This document shows, piece by piece, positions 14,613-22,916 of a DNA stretch of 45,419 nt. Made by a program: the position numbers and the translations under genes. The DNA comes from Bacilli bacterium (lineage in GTDB: Bacteria; Bacillota_I; Bacilli_A; RF39; UBA660): positions 1 through 45,419 of the forward strand of contig JAFRAK010000009.1 in assembly GCA_017405445.1 (NCBI GenBank), given 5' to 3'. Within the stretch, counting starts at the first letter, position 1, and each line of letters opens with the position of its first letter. The notes under the pieces were generated by a model. The model saw only the letters and a program-made list of their open reading frames with translations. It searched no databases and was not told where the DNA came from.

Positions 14613-17447
14613 ACATGTTTTTGACGTTTCATCATATGTTTTTGACTTGTCGTTACATTCACATTTTTTTGTTTCTGTATTTAGTGTTGCATCTTCTGGA
14701 CATGTAATTTCTTCTTCTTCACTTCCTGTTGGTGATGGTGGTGGAGTGGTTGGCTTTGGTTTTGGTTTTTTCAACTCAGTTGATGCCATTTCACTTTGAA
14801 CTTCTCCCCATCCTTTATATGTTGCCATTACACTATATGTTCCATAAATATTACCTGATGAATATGTATAAGATGTCTTATCTGTCCAATCAATTAAAGT
14901 ACCATCTTTATAAACATTATATCCAAATGCACCATGTGAAGAGTTTGCTAAGATGCTTGGATCTACAGCTGACCATGTTAATGTTACTTTTCCGTTTGAT
15001 TCTGTTGCTTTGAAGTTTCCTGGTGCAGGTAATTTATAATTTGATGTATCATATTCAGTTGGTTCAAATCCTTTTTTGAACAATTCAGTTATAGATTCTG
15101 TTCCTGGTACTGCAAGTTTTGGTGGATTTTGACCATTTGGTGAAACTTGTACACTTACAACACTTGATGGTTGTTGGAAAGGTTGTCTATCCCATTCCAT
15201 TGCGCCAGAATTAACTAATGCATTGAAGAAGTAATCTTTTGCGATAGTTGCAGGAATGTTATGTAAGATGTAACCTTGTTGAATTTGGTCATAAGTTAAA
15301 CTATCATATCCATACCACATAGCAATTGTTGTTTGTGTTGAATATCCAACAACCCATGAGTCTCTGACAGCATCCCAAGGCATATCATAATCATCCATTG
15401 TTTTATCATCGTAGTTTGTTGTTCCTGTTTTACAAGCTACATATTGTGGTGTACCACCAGATAAACTAACTTCTTGTAGAATACTTGAAATCATATATGC
15501 TGTTGCATCTGACATTACTTGTCTTTTGACTGTTTGTACTTCAGCTTCTTCTTTTGATTGTCTATATACAATTTTTGTTACAGAGTAAGGTTCATTATAA
15601 TATCCTCCATTTGAGAATGCAGAGTATGCTGCAGCCATCATTAATGGAGATACTCCAGTAAAGGCTCCAATAGCATGTGCTTCATGGATTCCTGTTGGAT
15701 CTACCATATCTGTTGAATCTTTTTCATTTACACATTTACCCAAGTCGTAATTGAATCCATATCCACTTCCACAGATTTCAGGTTCAATTCCTAATCCTGT
15801 TACAAATTCTCTAATTTTTGTATTGTCAACTGATTGGAATGCTTTTAATGCAGGAATATTTCTCGAATGCTTTAATGCTGTACGCATTGTCATAATTCCC
15901 CAATGTTCTCCATCCCAGTTCTTGATTGATCTTCCATTTGAATAAGTATATGGAGCATCATCAAATATTTGAGCTGTTGACCAGTTATTGTATTCAATAC
16001 CAGGACCATAATCAAATAATGGTTTTGCAGTTGATCCTGGTTGTCTTCTTATTTCTGTTGCAAAGTTAAATTGGTCTGCAACACTATTATCTCTATTTCT
16101 ACCATTACCTATAGCAAGTATTTTACCTGTTTGTGATTCTAAAACGGCAACTCCACCTTGTACTAAATCATCTTTCCAATCATAAGTTTCTCCATTCATA
16201 ACGGCTAATACAGCATCTTGTCTACCTCTATCTAAGTTTGTATAAACAAGTAATGGTGTAGTATATGGATTTACTCCGAATCTTTCTTTTAATTCATCTA
16301 CAACAGTATCTATATATCCTTGATATTTATTTGCAGATGGATTTGTTCCCGCATAAGCTAATTGAGTTACAGGTACTGCATTAGCAAGCGCCTCTTCTTC
16401 TTCTGTAATATATCCATGACGTCTCATTAATCTTAATACTGTTTTTCTTCTAGCAGCAGCATTTTCTGGATTAGTAGTTGGTTTATAAGCATTAGGGGAT
16501 TTAAACATTCCAGCTAATATTGCAGCTTCACTCAAGTTCAAGTCTGTTACACTTTTTCCAAAGTAAGCAATAGATGCTTCTTGAACACCATATGTATTAC
16601 CTCCAAGAAAGTGGTTATTAACATAATATTCGATTATTTCTTGCTTTGTATAATCTTTTTCTAGTTTAAATACAGCTAGATAAATATCTTCAAACTTACG
16701 AATGATACCTTCTTTTCCAGATGTTTTTTCTCCATATTTATCCGTAAAACTATTTTTAACAACTTGCATTGTTAGAGTAGAAGCACCACCTGCTCCAGCT
16801 TTATGAGTAAGTTGACCAATTGTTGCTTTTAAGAAACGAGGAGCATCAAATCCATTATGAGTAAAGAATCTTGAATCTTCTGTTGCGATAATTGCATCTA
16901 CAAGGACTTCAGGTAATTGATCATATTTTACTTTTTCACGATTTTCTTCTCCAATTTTAGCAAATTCTATTCCATCTTTATCATATAATCTAGATACTTC
17001 AATCGTATTTAATTTTGCATTTTCATATTTAGGCTCTGCTTTTTCTTTAATATATAACATGAATGCACAGAAAGCACTTAATACAACTATTCCACACATT
17101 AAGAATAATATCAATAAAATACTAATAATCTTTTTTCTTCGACCTTTATTCTTAATTAAACTTAGTAAGAATCCTATTCCTGCTACTACAAACATTAATA
17201 GTGCTACAGCAATTGTTAGTTCTACTCCAAGCATCATATAACTTAAGAATAATACTCCTGCTAAGATTAGTAATATTACTGCTCTAAGAATCCAAACTGT
17301 TGCATTTGCTTTTTTCTTTTCTTCTTTAACAGGATCATTTTCTTGATGTTTTATCTTAAATTTTGGTTTTAGTTTTGGCTTTAAAGTGGCAGTTTTACCA
17401 TCTTTTGTAATTATAACTTTTTTCTTTCCTTTTACTTCTTTTTTCAT
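14607..17447 (-). CDS. Class A penicillin-binding protein (PBP1A-type) with FN3 and Cys-rich tail
   Basis: This 946-aa peptidoglycan glycosyltransferase-transpeptidase has a basic cytosolic N-terminus and three hydrophobic stretches (about 51-71, 75-97 and 106-131) instead of the usual single anchor. The GT51 domain has ATEDSRFF with the catalytic Glu190, then GGASTLTMQVVKN and ARRKTVLRLM. The transpeptidase shows PGSTAKPL with Ser472, HSRN (Ser528) and KTGT (Lys673). After about residue 830 a fibronectin type III-like domain follows (GKVTLTWSAVDPS, GYNVYKDG), then a Pro/Lys hinge (KPKPKPTTPPPSPT) and a short tail with four cysteines. It lies 2 nt after recU, the same recU-ponA order as in Bacillus. 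Confidence 0.93.
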   Translation of the reverse strand: MKKEVKGKKKVIITKDGKTATLKPKLKPKFKIKHQENDPVKEEKKKANATVWILRAVILLILAGVLFLSYMMLGVELTIAVALLMFVVAGIGFLLSLIKNKGRRKKIISILLILFLMCGIVVLSAFCAFMLYIKEKAEPKYENAKLNTIEVSRLYDKDGIEFAKIGEENREKVKYDQLPEVLVDAIIATEDSRFFTHNGFDAPRFLKATIGQLTHKAGAGGASTLTMQVVKNSFTDKYGEKTSGKEGIIRKFEDIYLAVFKLEKDYTKQEIIEYYVNNHFLGGNTYGVQEASIAYFGKSVTDLNLSEAAILAGMFKSPNAYKPTTNPENAAARRKTVLRLMRRHGYITEEEEALANAVPVTQLAYAGTNPSANKYQGYIDTVVDELKERFGVNPYTTPLLVYTNLDRGRQDAVLAVMNGETYDWKDDLVQGGVAVLESQTGKILAIGNGRNRDNSVADQFNFATEIRRQPGSTAKPLFDYGPGIEYNNWSTAQIFDDAPYTYSNGRSIKNWDGEHWGIMTMRTALKHSRNIPALKAFQSVDNTKIREFVTGLGIEPEICGSGYGFNYDLGKCVNEKDSTDMVDPTGIHEAHAIGAFTGVSPLMMAAAYSAFSNGGYYNEPYSVTKIVYRQSKEEAEVQTVKRQVMSDATAYMISSILQEVSLSGGTPQYVACKTGTTNYDDKTMDDYDMPWDAVRDSWVVGYSTQTTIAMWYGYDSLTYDQIQQGYILHNIPATIAKDYFFNALVNSGAMEWDRQPFQQPSSVVSVQVSPNGQNPPKLAVPGTESITELFKKGFEPTEYDTSNYKLPAPGNFKATESNGKVTLTWSAVDPSILANSSHGAFGYNVYKDGTLIDWTDKTSYTYSSGNIYGTYSVMATYKGWGEVQSEMASTELKKPKPKPTTPPPSPTGSEEEEITCPEDATLNTETKKCECNDKSKTYDETSKTCK

Positions 17448-17449
17448 TT

Positions 17450-18037
17450 CTATTTACCTCCAATAAGATAGTCTACTATTTTTAAGTAGTCTATTCTTGG
17501 TCTATAACCATCTTTTAATAAATAAGCTTGATCTTGAAAGAAACTAATTGGGATAGATTTCTTATCACTAGTTTCAATATAATTCAAAAATTCTTTTGCT
17601 GGTAATAAATAGGTTTGATTTAAACTAGTAAATCTTACAATTAAGAAAGCAATTCCTCCGTTATCATATATATTCTTTAAATGATTAATTTGATGTGGAT
17701 GAATATTTTCTAATGCAAAGGATGTTTTGCTTTTTGTTTCTTTTGCTTCAAAATCAATATATTTTCCTTTATATAGGCCATTATAATCTGTAGTTGATGG
17801 TACTGTGAAGAAGGCCTCTTTTATAACGGCTTTATCACGGGACGGATAATCTACTTTTGTTATTTTAATAGGAGTAGGTTTTTTATATATATATGCTTTT
17901 TCTATCTCTCTATAATACTCATTAGAAATATTAATATCAGATTCTAAAGTCATACCCCTATTTTTATGACTTAATTTACTATCAACTATTACTTTGTCTT
18001 TTTGATTCTGTTTTTTAATTCCATTTGGATAGTTCAT
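17450..18037 (-). CDS. recU: Holliday junction resolvase RecU
   Basis: The 195-aa product has the RecU catalytic region TDYNGLYKGKYIDFEAKET, with Asp84, Asp95, Glu97 and Lys99 as metal-site and catalytic residues, and HPHQINHL with Gln116. RecU resolves four-way junctions in recombination and chromosome segregation. NRGMTLESDINISNEYY matches the N-terminal family region. AGGTGATGAA precedes the ATG. It forms an operon with the class A PBP, as in Bacillus and Staphylococcus. Confidence 0.94.
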   Translation of the reverse strand: MNYPNGIKKQNQKDKVIVDSKLSHKNRGMTLESDINISNEYYREIEKAYIYKKPTPIKITKVDYPSRDKAVIKEAFFTVPSTTDYNGLYKGKYIDFEAKETKSKTSFALENIHPHQINHLKNIYDNGGIAFLIVRFTSLNQTYLLPAKEFLNYIETSDKKSIPISFFQDQAYLLKDGYRPRIDYLKIVDYLIGGK

Positions 18038-18200
18038 TTCATCACCTATTTTTCATTATACTATAAAGTTTATTTTTTTGCCATACAAAATAATTAATTA
18101 TCATAATTAATAGTTTTTTGTAGAATTATTTTTTTATCTAGTTTTGTCTAAATACTTTTTTCTGTTTTTAACTTATATTAGTATTATAACGGTGAATGGA

Positions 18201-18323
18201 ATGAATTATATAGAAATTAATATTATTTTTAGTAAAATGATTGATAATACTAGATTGATTATGTTAGACTTAGAAGTATCTCATTTAAAGAGAGGGATAT
18301 CAATTGACAAAAATTCTCATTAA
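18201..18323 (+). CDS. Doubtful 40-aa open frame upstream of gpsB
   Basis: ATG at 18201 opens 40 codons, beginning MNYIEINIIFSKMIDNTRLI. The ribosome binding site is weak (GGTGAATGG), and a -10-like TATTAT lies around 18182. Its 3' end overlaps the gpsB -35. No family was recognised, and it may be noncoding. Confidence 0.2.
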   Translation: MNYIEINIIFSKMIDNTRLIMLDLEVSHLKRGISIDKNSH

Positions 18324-18332
18324 TGACATAAT
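18304..18332 (+). promoter_or_regulatory. Sigma-A promoter of gpsB-rnpB
   Basis: -35 TTGACA (18304-18309), an exact 17-nt spacer and -10 CATAAT (18327-18332). The -35 is a perfect consensus. The transcript would start near 18339. Confidence 0.7.
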
Positions 18333-18358
18333 ATTATCATAAGGGATTGGTGATATAT

Positions 18359-18733
18359 ATGTATCAGAATAAGATTTCTTTAACGCCTCAAGATATTCTT
18401 GATAAAGATTTTAAGATAGATACAAGAGGATACCGTTTAAAAGAAGTTGATCAATTTTTAGATATTGTCATTGGTGATTATGAGCAGTTCCTTGAAATCA
18501 TTAATAATTTAGAAAAAGAAAAAGCTGATTTATTAACTGAGATAATGAATTTAAAACAAGAATTGCGTAATTCAAAATTAAGTGTAGAAGTAGCTTCTAA
18601 TAATAGTTCTAGAAGTGAAGTTACGAATGTTGATGTTATTCGTAGATTATCACAATTAGAAAAGATGGTTTATGGATCTAAGAATAATGCTAATGACAAT
18701 GAAGATACCAATGAAAATAAAGAAAGCAATTAA
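18359..18733 (+). CDS. gpsB: Cell division regulator GpsB
   Basis: This 124-aa DivIVA-family protein has the membrane-binding N-terminal domain LTPQDILDKDFKIDTRGYRL followed by KEVDQFLDIVIGDYEQF. A coiled coil comes next (NLEKEKADLLTEIMNLKQEL), then an Asn/Ser-rich linker and a short C-terminal helix (VIRRLSQLEKMVYG). GpsB coordinates PBP1-type synthases between septum and side wall, which fits the PBP gene nearby. The ATG at 18359 is preferred to TTG 18347 and GTG 18350, which lie in the ribosome binding region. Its stop lies inside the P1 stem of rnpB. Confidence 0.92.
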   Translation: MYQNKISLTPQDILDKDFKIDTRGYRLKEVDQFLDIVIGDYEQFLEIINNLEKEKADLLTEIMNLKQELRNSKLSVEVASNNSSRSEVTNVDVIRRLSQLEKMVYGSKNNANDNEDTNENKESN

Positions 18734-19079
18734 TATATAGACAAACGCTGGAGTATTATTACTCTTGAGGAAAGTCCATGCTCGCACAATCTGAAATGAT
18801 TGTAGTGTTCGTGCCTAGGGAATAAATAACCTAGGGTAGCATATGCTAACGGAGGGTGATTTTCTAAGTCTTCGGATATGAAATAGCCTGTAAAGTGCCG
18901 CAGTGACGATGTTTTTCGAAAGAGAAAAGTGAAACGTGGTAAGCCCCGCGAGCGAGAAACCCAAAATTGGTAGGGGAGTCTTATCGAAGGAATCAAACGG
19001 AGATAAGGACTGAGTAATCAGTAGATAAATGTTTGTCTCTTGGAAACAGGAACAGAACATGGCTTATTTATATTTATTG
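18727..19079 (+). ncRNA. rnpB: RNase P RNA, type B
   Basis: The catalytic RNA of RNase P, which matures tRNA 5' ends. Conserved blocks are GAGGAAAGTCCATGCTCGCA near 18767, GAAACCCAAAATTGGTAGGG near 18955 and ACAGAACATGGCTTA near 19052; the last and first form P4. P2 is AGACAAAC (18739-18746) with GTTTGTCT (19031-19038). P1 can be drawn as CAATTAATATA (18727-18737) with TATATTTATTG (19069-19079), with one mismatch. The domain set and the position directly after gpsB are those of Bacilli (type B). The ends are uncertain by several nucleotides. No separate promoter was seen, so the RNA may be processed from the gpsB transcript. Confidence 0.93.
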
Positions 19080-19095
19080 TTGAATGAGGTGTTGT

Positions 19096-19581
19096 ATGAA
19101 AGAATTAGGGGATTATTTAAAAAGAGTTCGAATTAGTAATGGTGTAAATTTAACAGAAGCTTGTGAAGATTTGGGATTCTCTACTTCTCAACTAGAAAAT
19201 ATTGAAAGCGGAAATGTTAAAGCTTTCAAAGATGTATATGAACTGAGAGATTATGTTAAAAACTATTCAAAATATTTAGGTTTAAACCCTGATAAAATAG
19301 TAGATGAATTTAATGGATTCTTGTTTCAACATACTTCAAAAATATCTCTTGAAGATATTAAAGTAGCTCAAAAGAAAAAAGAAGAGTTATTAGAGAAGAA
19401 AGTAAAATCTCCTTATACTATGGAATATAAAGAAAAGGTCAGTATATGGCCTGTTATTTATATTACTTTGGGTATTTTTTTCTTGTCATTACTTGTTTAT
19501 GTTATATTAACAAATATCAATAAAGTACCTGAGAGAACAGATGAATTAAAAGGATTAGTAAAAGAGGAGTGTAGATTATGA
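19096..19581 (+). CDS. RodZ-like helix-turn-helix membrane protein
   Basis: This 161-aa protein has an N-terminal HTH of the RodZ type: LGDYLKRVRISNGVNLTEAC, then EDLGFSTSQLENIESGN and YVKNYSKYLGLNPDKIV. It is followed by a charged linker and one membrane helix at about residues 120-142 (VIYITLGIFFLSLLVYVIL). The extracellular part is only about 20 residues, so it is shorter than full RodZ, which links MreB to the cell-wall machinery. GAGGTG lies 5 nt before the ATG at 19096; the ATG at 19084 overlaps it. It is coupled to pgsA by an ATGA overlap, the same RodZ-pgsA order as in Bacillus. Confidence 0.75.
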   Translation: MKELGDYLKRVRISNGVNLTEACEDLGFSTSQLENIESGNVKAFKDVYELRDYVKNYSKYLGLNPDKIVDEFNGFLFQHTSKISLEDIKVAQKKKEELLEKKVKSPYTMEYKEKVSIWPVIYITLGIFFLSLLVYVILTNINKVPERTDELKGLVKEECRL

Positions 19582-20174
19582 ATTTACCAACAAAAATAAC
19601 AGTTTTAAGAATTATACTTACTATTTTTATTATTGTTTTATTATGTATACCATTTTCTTATTTTGGACTTACTTTTCCAAGATATGATTTTTATGGAGTA
19701 GGGCCTATTTATTTGAATCAATTATTAGCTGGAGTATTATTTATTATTGCAAGTATTACTGATTTCTTTGATGGTTATCTTGCTAGAAAGAACAATCAAG
19801 TTACTGATTTAGGGAAAATGTTAGATGCTATTGCAGATAAAATATTAGTTAATCCAGTATTAATTGCTTTAGCTGCTAATAATTCTATTCCTGTTGCTAT
19901 TGCAATTATTTATGTTACAAGAGATATAGTAGTTGATGCAATTAAGATGCAAGCTGCATCTCATGGAAAAGTACAGGCAGCAATTAAAACTGGTAAGTTT
20001 AAAACTGCATTTATGATGGTAGGATTATGTTTTGTATTTTTCTATAATATACCATTTGAATTTGTTAATGTTAGGGTGGATTTAGGACTATTAATTATAG
20101 CATGTATATTATCTATAGTTAGTGCTTTTGAATACTATCATATTAATAAAAAATATTTATTTGATGAAAATTAA
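19578..20174 (+). CDS. pgsA: CDP-diacylglycerol-glycerol-3-phosphate 3-phosphatidyltransferase
   Basis: This 198-aa integral membrane enzyme makes phosphatidylglycerol phosphate. The CDP-alcohol phosphotransferase signature DG-x2-AR-x8-G-x3-D-x3-D is complete, with Asp62, Asp65, Gly66, Ala69, Arg70, Gly79, Asp83 and Asp87. About five or six hydrophobic helices surround it. The ATG overlaps the stop of the RodZ-like gene. Length is normal. Confidence 0.93.
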   Translation: MNLPTKITVLRIILTIFIIVLLCIPFSYFGLTFPRYDFYGVGPIYLNQLLAGVLFIIASITDFFDGYLARKNNQVTDLGKMLDAIADKILVNPVLIALAANNSIPVAIAIIYVTRDIVVDAIKMQAASHGKVQAAIKTGKFKTAFMMVGLCFVFFYNIPFEFVNVRVDLGLLIIACILSIVSAFEYYHINKKYLFDEN

Positions 20175-20196
20175 TTTTTTAAGAATATAGTTACTT

Positions 20197-20227
20197 GAAA
20201 AAAGCCTTTTATTATAAGGCTTTTTTC
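20197..20227 (+). terminator. pgsA terminator
   Basis: GAAAAAAGCCTT (20197-20208) pairs perfectly with AAGGCTTTTTTC (20216-20227) around a 7-nt loop. Confidence 0.85.
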
Positions 20228-20258
20228 ATTTTTATTAATAATGCTTTATAAAAAAACA

Positions 20259-20272
20259 AAAACAAATGTTCG
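20259..20272 (+). promoter_or_regulatory. Candidate LexA (SOS) box of recA
   Basis: AAAACAAATGTTCG matches the Bacillus LexA consensus CGAACATATGTTCG at 11 of 14 positions, with a perfect right half. It lies directly upstream of the recA -35. Confidence 0.5.
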
Positions 20273-20280
20273 AAATAGTA

Positions 20281-20309
20281 TTGCAATTTTTAAAAAGGTA
20301 TTATACAAT
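20281..20309 (+). promoter_or_regulatory. Sigma-A promoter of recA
   Basis: -35 TTGCAA (20281-20286), a 17-nt spacer and -10 TACAAT (20304-20309). The AAGGAGGA ribosome binding site follows at about 20329. Confidence 0.65.
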
Positions 20310-20342
20310 GAATTTGTAAGTTATTTACAAGGAGGAAAATTG

Positions 20343-21383
20343 ATGGCTGTAAATAAAGAGATTTCTAAAGATAAAGCTTTAGAACAAGTATTAAATGATA
20401 TTGAAAAACAATTTGGTAAAGGTTCTATTATGAAACTTGGTGAGAATAAACATATGAAAGTAGATGTTGTATCTAGTGGTATTTTATCATTAGATATTGC
20501 ACTAGGTGTTGGAGGTTATCCTAAGGGTAGAATTATTGAAATATTTGGACCTGAATCAAGTGGTAAAACTACTTTTGCATTACAAGCAATTGCTGAACAT
20601 CAAAAATTAGGGGGAAGAGCTGCTTTTATTGATGCAGAACATGCATTAGACCCTGTTTATGCTGAAAAATTGGGAGTTGATATTGATAACTTATTATTAT
20701 CTCAACCAGATACAGGAGAACAGGCTCTTGAAATATGTGATGCTTTAGTTCGAAGTGAAGCAATTAGTATTATAGTTATCGATTCTGTTGCTGCTCTTGT
20801 TCCTCAAGCGGAAATTGATGGTGAGATGGGAGATTCTCATGTAGGATTACAGGCAAGACTTATGTCTCAAGCATTGCGTAAATTAAATGGTACGATTAGT
20901 AAAACAAATACTACTGTAATTTTTATTAACCAATTAAGAGAAAAAGTTGGAGTTATGTTTGGTAATCCCGAAACAACTACCGGAGGAAGAGCACTTAAAT
21001 TTTATGCTAGTGTACGTTTAGAGATTCGTCGTAGTGAACAATTAAAGATGGGTGATGGAATTGTTGGTAATAAAACTACTGTTAAAGTTGTTAAAAACAA
21101 AGTTGCTCCTCCATTTAAATCTTGTACAGTAGATATTATGTATGGAGAAGGAGTATCACGTGAAGGCGAACTTGTTGATTTAGCTGCAGAAGCAGGTATT
21201 GTTGATAAAACTGGTGCTTGGTATTCTTATAATGGTGAAAAACTTGGTCAAGGTAAAGAAAATGTCAAGTTATTATTAAAAGAAAATCAAGAGTTAAAAG
21301 ATGAATTAGAGAAGAAAGTAAGAGAATTCTACGATATTAGTATTTCAGATAATAAGAAAGAACAAACAAAAGGAGAAGAATAA
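20343..21383 (+). CDS. recA: Recombinase RecA
   Basis: This 346-aa recombinase forms filaments on single-stranded DNA, exchanges strands and triggers LexA cleavage. It shows Walker A GPESSGKT at residues 69-76, Walker B-like [10 protein letters not shown], loop L1 [20 protein letters not shown] and loop L2 [20 protein letters not shown]. The acidic C-terminal tail is normal. The ATG at 20343 follows AAGGAGGAAAATTG; the in-frame extension to 20241 runs through the LexA box and promoter and is not coding. The conserved length supports this start. Confidence 0.98.
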   Translation: MAVNKEISKDKALEQVLNDIEKQFGKGSIMKLGENKHMKVDVVSSGILSLDIALGVGGYPKGRIIEIFGPESSGKTTFALQAIAEHQKLGGRAAFIDAEHALDPVYAEKLGVDIDNLLLSQPDTGEQALEICDALVRSEAISIIVIDSVAALVPQAEIDGEMGDSHVGLQARLMSQALRKLNGTISKTNTTVIFINQLREKVGVMFGNPETTTGGRALKFYASVRLEIRRSEQLKMGDGIVGNKTTVKVVKNKVAPPFKSCTVDIMYGEGVSREGELVDLAAEAGIVDKTGAWYSYNGEKLGQGKENVKLLLKENQELKDELEKKVREFYDISISDNKKEQTKGEE

Positions 21384-21432
21384 TTCTTCTTTTTCTTTTC
21401 TTTTTTTCATATAATATTATTGGAGGTATTCT

Positions 21433-22821
21433 ATGAAGAAAGTATCAGATTTATTACCTTGTTCTTATGATATTATAGTAAATGGTATTACGGATGATTC
21501 TAGAGATGTAAAAAAAGGATTCCTTTTTGTCGCAACGAAAGGCTTTCATGTTGATCATTTTGATTATATTGAGGATGCTATTAAAAGAGGATGTAGTTTT
21601 ATTGTATGTGATAGAAAATTAGAAAAAAACTTTCCACATTATGTTGTGGATAATCTTTTTGATGTATATATAGAATTGTGTAAAAAGTATTATCAAATAG
21701 ATTCTTCTTTTTTTCATTTGATTGGGGTTACAGGAACAGATGGTAAAACGACTACTACGACAATTATTAAGGAAATTATTGAAGATTGTGCTTATCTAGG
21801 TACGAATGGATTAATGGTTTCTGATAAAAATTATGATACTCATAATACTACTCCTTGTATTCCCGAGTTATATCATGATTTTTCAATTATAAAAAAGAAT
21901 CATTGTGAGAATATATCGATGGAAGTATCTAGTGAAGCATTATTACATAATAGAATATATGGATTAAAATATGATATTATTGGTTTTACAAATATTACAG
22001 GTGATCATTTAAATATTCATAAAACATTTGAAAATTATGTAGATTGTAAGCTATCTTTATTAAATTATTTAAAAGAGGATGGATATGTAGTTGTTAATGG
22101 AGATGATCCAATTCTTAAAAATATTAAACATCCTAATAGAATTACTTTTGGTTTTTCTAAAGAGAATGATTATGTTATAAATAAAGTAGATTATCATCAG
22201 AATGAGACAATAATTGAACTTGAATATAAAGATTATTCTTTTCAAATTCATTCTCCATTCTTTGGACAATATAATGTTTATAATGTCGTAGAAGCATTTA
22301 TCATTGGGAAACTCTTTGGAGTAGAAGACTCATTGCTACTGGAAAGAATTCATAAACTTGGTTGTATCAAAGGTAGATGTGAATTTATAGATTTTGGACA
22401 AAACTTTGATATTGTTTTAGATTATGCTCATACAATTAATGGAATTAAGAGTATATTAGAATCATTTAAAGACTATAAGAATATTATTGTAGTTACTGGA
22501 TGTGCCGGTGGAAGAGAAAAAGAAAAAAGAAGAGTTATTGGTGATTACATTATTCATCATTGTGATACTGCTATCTTTACGATGGATGATCCTAGATTTG
22601 AAGATGTAGATGATATTATTGATGAGATGGTTGGAGATGAAAAAGATTATTTTAGAATTGTTGATCGAGAAGATGCAATTCATTATGCTTTATCTATAGC
22701 TTCTCCTGGTTCTATTCTTTTAATACTTGGAAAAGGAAGAGATAATTATATGGCTATTCGAGATAAAAAAATTCATTATTCAGATTATGAAGTACTATCA
22801 AATTATTTTAGAGAGGACTAA
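21433..22821 (+). CDS. murE: MurE-type UDP-MurNAc-dipeptide ligase
   Basis: This 462-aa Mur ligase adds the third residue of the peptidoglycan stem peptide. It shows ITDDSRDVKKGFLFVATKG (UDP-MurNAc binding), the ATP loop GVTGTDGKTTT near residue 97, EVSSEALLHNRI, TNITGDHLNIH and VLDYAHTINGI. The region that reads the amino acid is DDPR (residues 385-388) rather than the DNPR of meso-diaminopimelate enzymes. The added residue is therefore uncertain; lysine is possible. It is a monocistron with its own terminator and lies between recA and rny rather than in a dcw cluster. Confidence 0.9.
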   Translation: MKKVSDLLPCSYDIIVNGITDDSRDVKKGFLFVATKGFHVDHFDYIEDAIKRGCSFIVCDRKLEKNFPHYVVDNLFDVYIELCKKYYQIDSSFFHLIGVTGTDGKTTTTTIIKEIIEDCAYLGTNGLMVSDKNYDTHNTTPCIPELYHDFSIIKKNHCENISMEVSSEALLHNRIYGLKYDIIGFTNITGDHLNIHKTFENYVDCKLSLLNYLKEDGYVVVNGDDPILKNIKHPNRITFGFSKENDYVINKVDYHQNETIIELEYKDYSFQIHSPFFGQYNVYNVVEAFIIGKLFGVEDSLLLERIHKLGCIKGRCEFIDFGQNFDIVLDYAHTINGIKSILESFKDYKNIIVVTGCAGGREKEKRRVIGDYIIHHCDTAIFTMDDPRFEDVDDIIDEMVGDEKDYFRIVDREDAIHYALSIASPGSILLILGKGRDNYMAIRDKKIHYSDYEVLSNYFRED

Positions 22822-22841
22822 TTTTGTAGGCTTCTCTTTTT
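22810..22841 (+). terminator. murE terminator
   Basis: AGAGAGGACTA (22810-22820) pairs with TAGGCTTCTCT (22827-22837), with one G-T wobble and one mismatch, followed by TTTTC. It includes the stop codon. Confidence 0.55.
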
Positions 22842-22842
22842 C

Positions 22843-22871
22843 TTGACATCGTTTTTAAATTTCACTACAAT
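22843..22871 (+). promoter_or_regulatory. Sigma-A promoter of rny
   Basis: -35 TTGACA (22843-22848), a 17-nt spacer and -10 TACAAT (22866-22871). It is one of the best promoter matches in the window. Confidence 0.75.
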
Positions 22872-22916
22872 AGAATTAGATTGGAAATAAAAAAATTCAA
22901 TCTAGATGGAGGATTT

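Larger units (their letters stand above)
18038..18346. other. Intergenic region between divergent recU and gpsB
   Basis: About 310 nt of AT-rich DNA. It holds the recU -10 (TATAAT on the minus strand, 18055-18060), the gpsB promoter and one doubtful 40-codon frame. No RNA gene or long repeat is seen here. Confidence 0.6.

Noticed and set aside
18730-19060. Minus-strand open frames with proline- and arginine-rich products.
   Set aside because: They lie over rnpB and simply reflect its higher GC; no ribosome binding site.
20241-20342. A 34-residue N-terminal extension of RecA.
   Set aside because: It covers the LexA box and the -35/-10 promoter, and the strong ribosome binding site lies directly before the normal start.
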